A stretch of DNA of 9,032 nt, taken from assembly GCA_002688165.1 (NCBI GenBank), contig NZCB01000004.1:22860-31891 (forward strand). Direction: 5' to 3'. A program made the position numbers and the translations under genes. Below are positions 1 through 7,087 of the stretch, one piece after another; within the stretch, counting starts at the first letter, position 1; each line of letters starts with the position of its first letter. The notes beneath the pieces are model-generated. The model saw nothing but the letters and a program-made list of their open reading frames with translations. It was not told the origin of the DNA and did not search any database. This DNA is from Candidatus Pacearchaeota archaeon (GTDB lineage Archaea > Nanobdellota > Nanobdellia > Pacearchaeales > GW2011-AR1).

Positions 1-828
1 ATTAATATACAATCTACTATTTCCAAAATCTGCAGCAACTAATAAGTCTAAAAAACCATCATCATTTACATCTGCAAATTCAGAATCAAAACTAACATCC
101 CCATAACCATCTTGTGTTATCATTCTCACACCCATTTCTTCAGTAACATCTTCAAAATAACCATCTCCTAAATTATGATACAACCTGCCATATTCATCTT
201 TCTTACCTTCTCTAATAGTCATCCGGTCCCAATTACTTGTCATAATATCCTGCCAACCATCACCATCATAATCTCCAATAGCAATTCCAAACCCATATAA
301 CAAATCCTCTGATTCACTCAATCCTCTAATAAACCCCTCTTCAACAAACTTCCCATCATAATTCATAAACAAATAATTTCTTTTTTCACCAATAACACTA
401 ACAAACAAATCATCAAAACCATCACTATCAACATCCACCCATCTAGCTTTATTGCTGTTTATCATCAAATTTAATCCAACATCATCAGTTACATCTACAA
501 AATTACCTTCATCATTCCTGTAAAGGATATCCTCTCCATCTAATCTCGTAACATACAAATCTAAATCTCCATCATTATCGTAATCTGAAACATCAGCTCC
601 TCCACTAAACAAACCTTGTAAATCTCCTCGTAAATATGCCTGACCATCAATCTTATATTTTCTAGTACTTTGAATATAATCAATTCCAACATTTCGAGTT
701 ACATCTACAAACTCTACATCTCCTAAATCAGAAAAAATAATCTCTTCTTCAACGTTTGATTGATTAATAATGCTTACTAAAGCAAAGGCTAATATGAATC
801 CAACAACAAAATAAATTAACCACCTCAT
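1..828 (-). CDS. FG-GAP/VCBS repeat surface protein, 3' end cut off by window edge
   Basis: Reading leftwards from the ATG at 828, 276 codons stay open to the window edge, so only the N-terminal part is visible. Residues 4-21 are a strongly hydrophobic segment after MRW, fitting a signal peptide or N-terminal membrane anchor, so the rest should lie outside the cell. The exported part carries four calcium-loop motifs of the form DxDxDGxxD: residues 82-90 (DYDNDGDLD), 132-140, 186-194 and 253-261. These alternate with FxDVTxxxG blocks (residues 40-48, 110-118, 225-233). This pattern is typical of FG-GAP/VCBS beta-propeller repeats, especially those of the CRTAC1/ASPIC-UnbV kind. The ligand is unknown; such propellers usually act in adhesion or protein binding. 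It lies 25 bp downstream of topA in the same direction and has its own TATA-like box. The repeat call is solid; the specific role is not known. Confidence 0.88.
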   Translation of the reverse strand, partial: MRWLIYFVVGFILAFALVSIINQSNVEEEIIFSDLGDVEFVDVTRNVGIDYIQSTRKYKIDGQAYLRGDLQGLFSGGADVSDYDNDGDLDLYVTRLDGEDILYRNDEGNFVDVTDDVGLNLMINSNKARWVDVDSDGFDDLFVSVIGEKRNYLFMNYDGKFVEEGFIRGLSESEDLLYGFGIAIGDYDGDGWQDIMTSNWDRMTIREGKKDEYGRLYHNLGDGYFEDVTEEMGVRMITQDGYGDVSFDSEFADVNDDGFLDLLVAADFGNSRLYIN

Positions 829-849
829 AGAATAACAAACTAATCACTG

Positions 850-858
850 TTTATTAAA
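850..858 (-). promoter_or_regulatory. TATA-like box for the FG-GAP gene
   Basis: On the minus strand this reads TTTAATAAA, centred at 854, exactly 26 nt upstream of the ATG at 828. It overlaps the topA stop codon (854-856). The spacing predicts a transcript starting at or next to the start codon, and there is no Shine-Dalgarno sequence. The match to a canonical archaeal TATA box is moderate; the position is the stronger argument. Confidence 0.45.
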
Positions 859-3259
859 CTTTCTCAACCTTTTCAATCTCCTTAATCTTCCTTCTATCAA
901 CACTAGTCTGTTGGCCAACATACCTTTCTTCAGGTTTTTTATCCTTGCCATCAATTCCCATAGGTTTCTTACTATTACATTCAGGATTAAAACATAATTG
1001 CCAAGGCCTCTTTCCAGCTAAAATTCTAAGTAACAAAGGATAATCACAATCTTCGCATTTTTTATTAACTGTATTTTTAATTAATCCTTTAGGCAATGAA
1101 AAAGTTTTCCTACAATCTGGATAAGCAGTACATGCAACAAAATAACTCTTAAATCTTGGAGTAAACTTTACAGTTAATTCCCCTTTCTTACATTCAGGAC
1201 ATTTAATTCCCAACTTATTATTTTCTTGTTCTTCCTTAAACATAGATTCATTAGCCTTAACCAAATCGTTACCAATCTCTTTCTCCTTCACTTTAAAATC
1301 TTTTGAAATTTTAATCAGAGCCTCTTTAGCTTTATTCAAAATCTTTTCTTCCTTTTCTTTCAGATTGTTCTTACTCCCACGAATAACATCCATATCTTTT
1401 TCAATTTCTCTAGTCAATTCTTCATCAATAATAACTGGAGAATTCTTCTTCAAACTTTCAATCAAATTAATTCCAAGTTCAGTAGCCTGAATAGATTTAT
1501 CCTTAACATAATTCCGATTATACAAGGTTTCAAGTATATTAGCGCGCGTTGCCTTTGTTCCAAGATTCCTCTTTTCTAATTCACTTAGAATACTTGCTGG
1601 ACTATACCTCTTAGGAGGTTTAGTTTCTTTTTCTTCAATTTTAACTTTATCAACTTTAACCTTTCCATTCATATCTTTAATCTCTTTTTCTTCCATTTTA
1701 ACTGGATAAACATCCATCCAACCTCTTTTCAAAACCTCCATTCCACGAGCCCCGAACTTAAGATCTTCTATCAAAACATCCACCCTCTTATTTTCCAAAT
1801 TAGCATCATCACAAAAACAACTAATAAATCTCTTAGCTATCAATTCATAAACTTTCAATTCATAACCATCCAACTTTCCATTATTTCCAGTAGGTATAAT
1901 TGCGGGATGGGCAGGATCGCTTTTCTTCCCTTCAATAGGTTTTGATCTAGTAGCCTTTTCTATCATTGAACCATATCTCTTCTTCAGTTTCTTTAAAACA
2001 TCTTTAGCACCTTTTAAATCTGAAATCTTCTGACTACTAGTTCTTGGATAACTAATCAAACCGTTCAAATACAATTTTTGAGCACTAGCTAAAGTATTAC
2101 TTGGAGTAATACCATGAAACTTGTATGCTTCAGTCTGTAATGTGGTAAGATCGAATGGAGGTGGAGGAATTATTATCTGCTTTGTCTTCTTAGTACTAGC
2201 ATCGCCCTCTTTACCTTCTAATTTTTTAAAAATATCTAATTTATCCTTATCAACAATATCTTTATTATGTTTAACTGTTAATTTATTTCCGTCTTTATCA
2301 ATAACATCCAAGAAAATTTGCCAGTAAGGACTTGGCTTAAAATCTTTAATTTGTAATTCTTTATTAACAATTAAATGCAATGCAGGACCCTGGACCCTTC
2401 CAATTGACATTACTTTAAACTTTCCTGCAGCTTTTACCGCACTCATCAAAGCTCTAGATAAATTAATACCATACATCCAATCTAAAAAATGCCTTGTCTC
2501 TCCAGCAATAGCCTGACCCCATTCAATATTTGGCAATCTATTTTCATAAGACTCCTGCAATTCATCTGCCGTAAGCGAACTAAATTTCATCCTCTTAGCA
2601 TCTTTCTGTCCAGCAATATATCTAATAATATTATAACCAATAACTTCTCCTTCAACATCAAAATCTGTAGCAACAATTATCTCACTGGCCCCTTTAACAA
2701 GACTCTTTAAAACACTATAATAAGATTTAGTAAAATCTTTCTTATTAACTTCAAAATTAGGATACCATCCAATATCAAATATAGGATAATCTGAACCAGG
2801 AACTGTTTGACTCACCGAAAACAAATGTCCCACAGCACATCCAACAACAATTTTATCACCGTTCCTATCAAACTCATAATATGAAACCTTGCTCTTACTT
2901 ATTTTATTATCCTTACCTTTTGAAAGAGCAGCAGCAATCTTCCCAGCAGCCTGAGGTTTCTCTGTAATAATTAACTTATATCCCTCTGATTTAAGTTTAG
3001 TTTCTTTAAACTTACTCTGAGTTTTTTGGGTAGAATTCTTTTTTCTAACAATAGATCTTTTTCGAGCAGGTTTAGAAAGAGTCCGAGCTTTAGCTTTCTT
3101 AATAACTTCTGGATCTCCAACTTTTTCAACAATCTCTAATTCCTCAATACTAGGTTTTTCCTTTACAGGAATCTCAACTGTTTTTTTAACATTCTCAGGA
3201 TCAAGAGCTCTAAATTCTTTTGTCTCAACCGCCAATGGATCTTTCTTTTTACGAGGCAT
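854..3259 (-). CDS. topA: DNA topoisomerase I (type IA) with a lysine-rich N-terminal extension
   Basis: Relaxes negatively supercoiled DNA by cutting and passing one strand through a 5'-phosphotyrosine intermediate. The 801 residues show the full family layout. The Toprim domain starts at about residue 94, with E100 in IITEKPQ and the metal-binding triad D199-x-D201-x-E203 in ATDFDVEGE. GRVQGPAL lies at 287-294. The catalytic tyrosine is Y404 in SYPRTSSQ. HPAIIPT lies at 451-457, and the conserved NLGTKATRANILETLY stretch begins at residue 565. Two C-terminal four-cysteine zinc fingers follow: C687/C690/C710/C716 and C735/C738/C756/C761. Residues 1-93 are an unusual basic extension ahead of the Toprim domain, with no recognised fold. 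The next in-frame methionine is residue 223, inside Toprim, and a TATA box fits residue 1, so the long start stands. The gene lies 34 bp downstream of trmB. Confidence 0.97.
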   Translation of the reverse strand: MPRKKKDPLAVETKEFRALDPENVKKTVEIPVKEKPSIEELEIVEKVGDPEVIKKAKARTLSKPARKRSIVRKKNSTQKTQSKFKETKLKSEGYKLIITEKPQAAGKIAAALSKGKDNKISKSKVSYYEFDRNGDKIVVGCAVGHLFSVSQTVPGSDYPIFDIGWYPNFEVNKKDFTKSYYSVLKSLVKGASEIIVATDFDVEGEVIGYNIIRYIAGQKDAKRMKFSSLTADELQESYENRLPNIEWGQAIAGETRHFLDWMYGINLSRALMSAVKAAGKFKVMSIGRVQGPALHLIVNKELQIKDFKPSPYWQIFLDVIDKDGNKLTVKHNKDIVDKDKLDIFKKLEGKEGDASTKKTKQIIIPPPPFDLTTLQTEAYKFHGITPSNTLASAQKLYLNGLISYPRTSSQKISDLKGAKDVLKKLKKRYGSMIEKATRSKPIEGKKSDPAHPAIIPTGNNGKLDGYELKVYELIAKRFISCFCDDANLENKRVDVLIEDLKFGARGMEVLKRGWMDVYPVKMEEKEIKDMNGKVKVDKVKIEEKETKPPKRYSPASILSELEKRNLGTKATRANILETLYNRNYVKDKSIQATELGINLIESLKKNSPVIIDEELTREIEKDMDVIRGSKNNLKEKEEKILNKAKEALIKISKDFKVKEKEIGNDLVKANESMFKEEQENNKLGIKCPECKKGELTVKFTPRFKSYFVACTAYPDCRKTFSLPKGLIKNTVNKKCEDCDYPLLLRILAGKRPWQLCFNPECNSKKPMGIDGKDKKPEERYVGQQTSVDRRKIKEIEKVEKV

Positions 3260-3281
3260 CTCATAAGAAACATACTTAACT

Positions 3282-3289
3282 TATATAAA
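3282..3289 (-). promoter_or_regulatory. TATA box for topA
   Basis: The minus strand reads TTTATATA, a near-ideal archaeal TATA box, centred 26.5 nt upstream of the topA ATG at 3259. It lies in the 34-bp gap just after the trmB stop codon (3294-3296). Transcription should start at about the A of the ATG, giving a leaderless mRNA; no Shine-Dalgarno sequence is present. Confidence 0.75.
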
Positions 3290-3293
3290 AATA

Positions 3294-4016
3294 TTAGGGT
3301 TTTCCAGTTTTCCACATATAATCAAAAAAATCAGCATAAGATTTAGCCATACTCTTTGAATGTATTAAAACTCCAAATGGTTCATTTTCCTTCCAGCTTA
3401 TTATCGCAATCTTATCATTAATTACCATTGTATTTGGGATAATAGAAAATTTAACATATCTTTTCTGCATTATTGAATCTTTTTTTCTAGGTTCTCTCAG
3501 ATTTTCATGAAAAATCCCCCTCATTTTTACTTTTTTTTCGCTAACAAGTTTTTTTGTAGGGGTATAAACATTACTTCTAGCAAGTTTATATTCCTCTAAA
3601 TTTTCTATGGAAAAAATCAACAAAACATCTCTTTTATTAACATCTTTCAATAATTCAGACATTATTGTTTTTATTCCTCTATAAGTTCTAAATATTTGAG
3701 CACTTTCTTCATCTTTTTGTTGCTGATAAGATTTTAATTTTGGAAGTATTTTCTCATACTCTCTTTTCTTTATATCTATATAATCAAAAATAACTTCAGG
3801 ATTTGCAGCTTTATAATATTTAATTTGGCTTTCCTTGACATAAGAAACTAATCCCTTTTTTATCAAACTATTAATTGCATTATATACTGAAGAACTTTGT
3901 AATCCTGATTTCTTAATAATCCTCCCCGCTTTGGACTCTCCAGATTTAAGTAAGGTCAAAAAAACTTTTATTTCTGTTGAAGATAATCCAATATCTTCCA
4001 ATACACTTGTATCCAT
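3294..4016 (-). CDS. TrmB-family winged-helix transcriptional regulator
   Basis: A 240-residue DNA-binding protein. Residues 1-72 form a winged helix of the TrmB type: LEDIGLSSTEIKVFLTLL is the characteristic first helix pair, SSSVYNAINSLIKKGLV (41-57) is the recognition helix with the next segment, and the wing ends at YYKAANP. Residues 80-104 are a charged, probably coiled-coil linker. Residues 105-238 form a C-terminal alpha/beta domain beginning QIFRTYRGIKTIMSEL, similar in pattern to the effector or PLD-like domain of TrmB proteins. I see no HKD motif and cannot name an effector; sugar sensing, known for Thermococcales TrmB, should not be assumed. Likely targets are its own promoter, the divergent 64-residue gene through the dyad at 4053-4078, and perhaps topA downstream. 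The ATG at 4016 is supported by a TATA-like box. Confidence 0.88.
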   Translation of the reverse strand: MDTSVLEDIGLSSTEIKVFLTLLKSGESKAGRIIKKSGLQSSSVYNAINSLIKKGLVSYVKESQIKYYKAANPEVIFDYIDIKKREYEKILPKLKSYQQQKDEESAQIFRTYRGIKTIMSELLKDVNKRDVLLIFSIENLEEYKLARSNVYTPTKKLVSEKKVKMRGIFHENLREPRKKDSIMQKRYVKFSIIPNTMVINDKIAIISWKENEPFGVLIHSKSMAKSYADFFDYMWKTGKP

Positions 4017-4037
4017 AATTTTCTCTATAGATTATAC

Positions 4038-4045
4038 TTTTTAAA
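4038..4045 (-). promoter_or_regulatory. TATA-like box for trmB-family gene
   Basis: The minus strand reads TTTAAAAA, centred 25.5 nt upstream of the ATG at 4016, which fits a leaderless transcript. There is no Shine-Dalgarno sequence in the short stretch between box and start. Confidence 0.5.
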
Positions 4046-4052
4046 TCTTATT

Positions 4053-4078
4053 ATTACTCTCCAATTTTAGAGAGGAAT
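4053..4078. promoter_or_regulatory. 26-bp imperfect palindrome, candidate operator
   Basis: The arms are ATTACTCTC (4053-4061) and GAGAGGAAT (4070-4078), which match in 8 of 9 positions as an inverted repeat around an 8-bp spacer. The dyad lies almost midway between the two divergent TATA-like boxes (centres 4041.5 and 4084.5), upstream of both. That is a natural site for a dimeric regulator, and the TrmB-type protein encoded next to it is the obvious candidate. The symmetry is seen in the sequence; binding is inferred. Confidence 0.5.
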
Positions 4079-4080
4079 TT

Positions 4081-4088
4081 CATAAATA
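4081..4088 (+). promoter_or_regulatory. Candidate TATA box for the 64-residue gene
   Basis: The sequence is CATAAATA, centred at 4084.5. A start about 26 nt downstream falls near 4111, which would leave a leader of about 26 nt containing the AGGAGG ribosome-binding site. A second AT-rich stretch at 4101-4110 is also possible, but it would place the start downstream of the ribosome-binding site. Confidence 0.4.
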
Positions 4089-4119
4089 CTTCTTTTTCAT
4101 TATTTTATTAATTGATTGC

Positions 4120-4126
4120 AAGGAGG
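4120..4126 (+). promoter_or_regulatory. Strong Shine-Dalgarno sequence
   Basis: AAGGAGG lies 10 nt upstream of the ATG at 4137. It settles the start of the small gene: an in-frame TTG at 4116 lies upstream of this motif and would place it inside the coding sequence. It is the only clear Shine-Dalgarno site in the window. Confidence 0.75.
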
Positions 4127-4136
4127 CAAAATAAAC

Positions 4137-4331
4137 ATGGCGAGAATAAAATCATACACAGAGCCTATAGGGGGCATTCATGGTCTGATAAGTGGAGGAA
4201 CCAGGTCAGTAATATATGACAAGGATTCTGATACTAAAGGAGTAGGATATGGGAAAGATGAAGAAGAATCTATGAACAATGCTAGAAGTGCATATATAGA
4301 ATCTGACCTTGAAAAGAAAACTAAAGATTAA
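4137..4331 (+). CDS. 64-residue hydrophilic protein of unknown function
   Basis: I do not recognise a family. The protein starts MARIKSYTEPIGGIHGLISG and is rich in glycine in its first 40 residues, with a predicted strand-like segment TRSVIYDKDSDTKGVGYGK. It then turns into a charged helix from about residue 41 to 60 (DEEESMNNARSAYIESDLEK). The pattern GxGxGKxEEExxxxAR loosely recalls small strand-helix folds in which a glycine strand precedes an EEA-type helix, but this is not a family assignment. There is no membrane segment, no cysteine and no signal peptide, so it is probably cytosolic. The gene is a self-contained unit: divergent from the TrmB-type regulator, with a strong ribosome-binding site and its own hairpin terminator. 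Regulation by that neighbour is plausible. It is probably real given these signals despite its short length. Confidence 0.75.
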   Translation: MARIKSYTEPIGGIHGLISGGTRSVIYDKDSDTKGVGYGKDEEESMNNARSAYIESDLEKKTKD

Positions 4332-4361
4332 TGTATCTAAAAAAATTAACTTTATTTTTAG

Positions 4362-4387
4362 CCTCCAAATCTTTTTGGAGGTTTTTT
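4362..4387 (+). terminator. Hairpin plus T-tract terminator
   Basis: CCTCCAAA (4362-4369) pairs perfectly with TTTGGAGG (4374-4381) around a 4-nt loop, followed at once by six T residues. It ends the 64-residue gene and lies just before the stop codon of the converging metallophosphoesterase gene. On the minus strand the stem is not followed by a T-tract, so it should work mainly in the plus direction. Confidence 0.8.
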
Positions 4388-4388
4388 A

Positions 4389-5000
4389 TCAAATCTCTAT
4401 AATCTTTCCCTTCTCTCCAACACTAAAAACCTTGGTCTTCCCAACCTGATCTTTTAATCCCTCTGCTTCATGAATATGTCCACTCAAAAAAATATCTGGT
4501 TGAAATTCTTCTATAGCTTTTCTAACTCCTGTACTTCCAGGAATCCCAGAAAATTCAGACTTAGTACCTGCTGCATGAATATGACTAACCATAATTTTTT
4601 TCTCTAAATCTTTAATCTTACTAAAATCTTTTTTCAATTTATTAAAAGCCTTTTTCTCATTTAAATCTAATTGACCATCAGGACTCCCAACTCCAAAAAC
4701 TCCAACATCTCCATATTTAACATAATGCTTCCCAACGTTCTTAACTCCATACATTTTAGTAAGAACATCTGCAGTTACACTAGAATCCCAATTCCCTGGA
4801 ACAAAAACAACTTTTTGATCATTATCAATAAAAGGTTTCAAAATACCTTCAGTTTCAACAAAACCACTTAAATCTCCTGCCAAAACAACTAAATCAACAT
4901 TTTCTTTCTTTGCCTTAGCAGCCAACTTCTTTGTTGCATCAGTATCTCCATGAATATCACTAGCTGCTAATATCTTAAACTTTTTCTTCTTATCTGCCAT
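4389..5000 (-). CDS. Calcineurin-like metallophosphoesterase
   Basis: A 203-residue cytosolic hydrolase of phosphoesters that needs two metal ions. The motifs appear in order. D15 and H17 are in SDIHGD and D43 is in AGDL; N70 and D72 are in GNWD. H140 and H142 are in SHIH, and H175 and H177 are in GHIHE. The GNWD form, instead of GNHE/D, resembles the small YfcE/MJ0936-like branch, where a non-histidine residue is common at that position. The substrate cannot be read from sequence; cyclic nucleotides, nucleotides or other phosphodiesters are all possible. It lies 33 bp downstream of the prenyltransferase gene in the same direction, but a clear TATA box in that gap suggests its own transcript. 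Length and motif order are normal for the family, with no sign of truncation. Confidence 0.92.
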   Translation of the reverse strand: MADKKKKFKILAASDIHGDTDATKKLAAKAKKENVDLVVLAGDLSGFVETEGILKPFIDNDQKVVFVPGNWDSSVTADVLTKMYGVKNVGKHYVKYGDVGVFGVGSPDGQLDLNEKKAFNKLKKDFSKIKDLEKKIMVSHIHAAGTKSEFSGIPGSTGVRKAIEEFQPDIFLSGHIHEAEGLKDQVGKTKVFSVGEKGKIIEI

Positions 5001-5022
5001 ATTTATTATTAATTTATAGAAT

Positions 5023-5030
5023 TTATATAA
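5023..5030 (-). promoter_or_regulatory. TATA box for the metallophosphoesterase gene
   Basis: The minus strand reads TTATATAA, a self-complementary TATA box centred 26.5 nt upstream of the ATG at 5000. A leaderless mRNA is predicted. The box lies in the 33-bp gap after the uppS stop codon. Confidence 0.7.
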
Positions 5031-5033
5031 CTA

Positions 5034-5723
5034 TCATTTCCCAAAATTTCTTTTCCTATTCTTAAACTCTTCAATACATTTAACCAAATCCTCCTTGGTA
5101 AATTCGGGCCACATCTTATCTAAGAAAAACCATTCAGAATAACTTGCTTGCCAAGGTAAGAAGTTGCTAGTCCTCTTCTCACCACCAGTCCTAATAATAA
5201 AATCCGGCTCACTAGACAAATACAAATTATCTTCAATAACTCCTGCAGTAACTTCATCACCACTAACTTTCTTACCAATTATCTTTTTAACAGCTTCAAT
5301 TAATTCCTGCCTTCCACCATATGCAACTGCAAAATTTACAATAAAATTATCATTATCAGCAGTATCTTTCTCCAATTTTAAACATTCATCCCTAACATCT
5401 TCAGGTAATAAATCCAAATCACCAATAAATTTCATCCTAACACCATCTCTCATCATTTTCTCTCTATCCATATCCCTAAACATCTCTCTAAATATCTTAT
5501 ATAAAAAGTTCAATTCCTTGGAAGGTCTACTATTAATATTCTCTACAGATAAAGCATAAAACGTCATCTCTTTAATTCCTAGTTCCTTGGCATAATCTAA
5601 TAATTTTTCAACCTTCTCCTTTCCAAGTTCATGACCTTTCCAGGGTTCTAACATTAACCTTTTAGCAAATCTACGATTCCCATCAAGAACTATAGCTACA
5701 TGTTTTGGATTAGAGATTTCCAT
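5034..5723 (-). CDS. uppS: cis-polyprenyl diphosphate synthase (isoprenyl transferase)
   Basis: Adds isopentenyl diphosphate units in cis to an allylic starter. In archaea the long product is the precursor of the dolichol-type lipid that carries sugars for S-layer and protein glycosylation. All five conserved regions are present in 229 residues. D14 is in LDGNRRFAK, with the RR seen in archaeal members where bacteria have GR. W29 and H31 are in PWKGHELG. S59 to P67 read SVENINSRP. GGR lies at 136-138. R178, R184 and S186 to W191 lie in IRTGGEKRTSNFLPWQ, and E197 is in SYSEWFF. The length is typical of the family. Chain length cannot be deduced. The gene sits 25 bp after serS and may share its transcript, though a weak TATA-like element is also present. 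It acts at the cytoplasmic face of the membrane. Confidence 0.95.
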   Translation of the reverse strand: MEISNPKHVAIVLDGNRRFAKRLMLEPWKGHELGKEKVEKLLDYAKELGIKEMTFYALSVENINSRPSKELNFLYKIFREMFRDMDREKMMRDGVRMKFIGDLDLLPEDVRDECLKLEKDTADNDNFIVNFAVAYGGRQELIEAVKKIIGKKVSGDEVTAGVIEDNLYLSSEPDFIIRTGGEKRTSNFLPWQASYSEWFFLDKMWPEFTKEDLVKCIEEFKNRKRNFGK

Positions 5724-5744
5724 ATATCAAAAATATAAATTAAA

Positions 5745-5753
5745 GTTTTTAAG
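5745..5753 (-). promoter_or_regulatory. Weak TATA-like element for uppS
   Basis: The minus strand reads CTTAAAAAC, centred 26 nt upstream of the uppS ATG and overlapping the serS stop codon. The match to a TATA box is poor; it is listed because its spacing equals that of the other genes here. Read-through from serS is the alternative. Confidence 0.3.
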
Positions 5754-7035
5754 TTTTCTTCTTTTTTATCTCTTTAAATCCAGTATATTTCCATAAAATC
5801 TTAGGGATTTTAACACTACCATCTTTCTGCTGAAAATTCTCTAAAATAGCAACCATAATCCTAGATGTTGCAAGCACAGTATTATTTAAAGTATGCAAAA
5901 CCTTTCTCTCACCATGTTTATCAATAACTTTAATATCTAACTTTCTAGCTTGATAATCTGTACAATTACTCAAACTCATCACTTCACCATATTCTTTAGT
6001 AGTAGGCCTATAAACTTCAAAATCAGCACTCCTAAATTTCCAATCAGCTAAATCTCCTGTACAAATCTCAATAGCCCTATAAGGCAATTCTAATAATTTC
6101 AAAATCTCTTCAGAGTTCTTAAACAACTCATCATACAACTTTTCAGAATCTTCAGGCTTGCAAAAAATAAACTGCTCAATTTTATTAAACTGATGAGTCC
6201 TCCACAAACCTTTCTCATTAATTCCATGACTTCCAATCTCTTTTCTAAAACACATAGAATAAGAAAAATATTTCTTAGGCAATTCACTTTCTTTTAAAAC
6301 ATCCTCAGAATGCATTGCCAACAAGGGTTGTTCCGCAGTTCCAATTAAATTTAAATCCTCTCCATCAATTGAATAAACAGATTCTTCAATAGCAGATTTA
6401 TCCATAGAGGCAAATATAGATTTTTCATTTAACATCAAAGGAGTCTCAATATACCCATAACCCTTCTTATTCATAAAGTCAATAGCAAATCTTATCAAAG
6501 CTTGATTCAATAAAGCTAACTCATCTTTAATATAATAAAATCCCTTTCCAGCAACCTCTCCAGATTTTTCAAAACCACCTAACCCTAGCTCCTCAATTAA
6601 TTCCACATGATTTTTAATCTTTCCAAGTTTAGCAATCTTCCCACCCTTCTTAATTTCCTTATTGTCCTTTTCACCCTTTCCTTTAGGAACTTTATCAGAA
6701 ATAATATTTGGAATCTGCAACATTATCTCATTAATTTCATCAGACAATCTCTCATTATTATTCTCTAACTTCTCAATTTTATTTTGCACATTAGCATTTT
6801 TCCTTATCAAATCTTTTTTGGCCTTATCATCCTTATTTTTACTAGCTTCCTTAATACCTTCTCTAATTTTATTTCTCTTACTTCTTAAATCATCTGCCTC
6901 ATATTTTCTCTTCCGCCATTCATCATCTTTTTTCTTCAACTCATCAACCAATTTTAACTTAGAATCCTGCCCCTTTCTCTTAATATTATCTCTGACTAGT
7001 TTAATCTCCTCTCTAATTAACTTAATATCTATCAT
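5749..7035 (-). CDS. serS: Seryl-tRNA synthetase
   Basis: Charges tRNA-Ser with serine in the cytosol. The 428 residues follow the common (bacterial/eukaryotic-like) SerRS plan, not the zinc-dependent methanogen type. The N-terminal opening is MIDIKLIREE. A long antiparallel coiled coil (about residues 25-108) grips the long variable arm of the tRNA. The class II catalytic core follows: the serine-binding TAE at 233-235, motif 2 with CFRKEIGSHG at 262-271 and the following WRTHQF, the SNCTDYQAR stretch near 356-364, and motif 3 with TLNNTVLATSR near 382-392. A TTG two codons upstream (7041) could in principle start the protein. I chose the ATG at 7035 because its N-terminus matches the family and it lies exactly 26.5 nt from the TATA centre. 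It is the first gene of a block with uppS and the phosphoesterase. Confidence 0.96.
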   Translation of the reverse strand: MIDIKLIREEIKLVRDNIKRKGQDSKLKLVDELKKKDDEWRKRKYEADDLRSKRNKIREGIKEASKNKDDKAKKDLIRKNANVQNKIEKLENNNERLSDEINEIMLQIPNIISDKVPKGKGEKDNKEIKKGGKIAKLGKIKNHVELIEELGLGGFEKSGEVAGKGFYYIKDELALLNQALIRFAIDFMNKKGYGYIETPLMLNEKSIFASMDKSAIEESVYSIDGEDLNLIGTAEQPLLAMHSEDVLKESELPKKYFSYSMCFRKEIGSHGINEKGLWRTHQFNKIEQFIFCKPEDSEKLYDELFKNSEEILKLLELPYRAIEICTGDLADWKFRSADFEVYRPTTKEYGEVMSLSNCTDYQARKLDIKVIDKHGERKVLHTLNNTVLATSRIMVAILENFQQKDGSVKIPKILWKYTGFKEIKKKKT

Positions 7036-7054
7036 AAACAAATAAATCTAAGTT

Positions 7055-7068
7055 AATATTTAAATATT
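7055..7068. promoter_or_regulatory. Palindromic TATA element serving two divergent genes
   Basis: AATATTTAAATATT is a perfect 14-bp palindrome centred at 7061.5. The serS ATG (7035) and the ATG of the divergent membrane-protein gene (7088) each lie exactly 26.5 nt from this centre. One TATA element therefore fits leaderless transcription in both directions. No second TATA box is evident in the 52-bp gap. Confidence 0.65.
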
Positions 7069-7087
7069 CCTCTATGCTCAAATAAAG

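Noticed and set aside
4116..4136. TTG start for the 64-residue gene.
   Set aside because: It would place the strong AAGGAGG ribosome-binding site inside the coding sequence; that site is well placed for the ATG at 4137.
5164..5559. Plus-strand frame of 131 codons inside uppS.
   Set aside because: It lies wholly antisense to a clearly conserved prenyltransferase, and its serine/leucine/isoleucine-rich composition is what the complement of AT-rich coding sequence gives.
7036..7041. TTG start for serS two codons upstream of the ATG.
   Set aside because: The ATG at 7035 gives the usual SerRS N-terminus and sits 26.5 nt from the palindromic TATA centre, the same distance as for the divergent gene.
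6662..7045. Plus-strand frame of 127 codons antisense to the serS N-terminus, looking hydrophobic.
   Set aside because: The apparent membrane-like segments are the complement of the lysine/glutamate-rich SerRS coiled coil; there is no independent promoter or ribosome-binding site.
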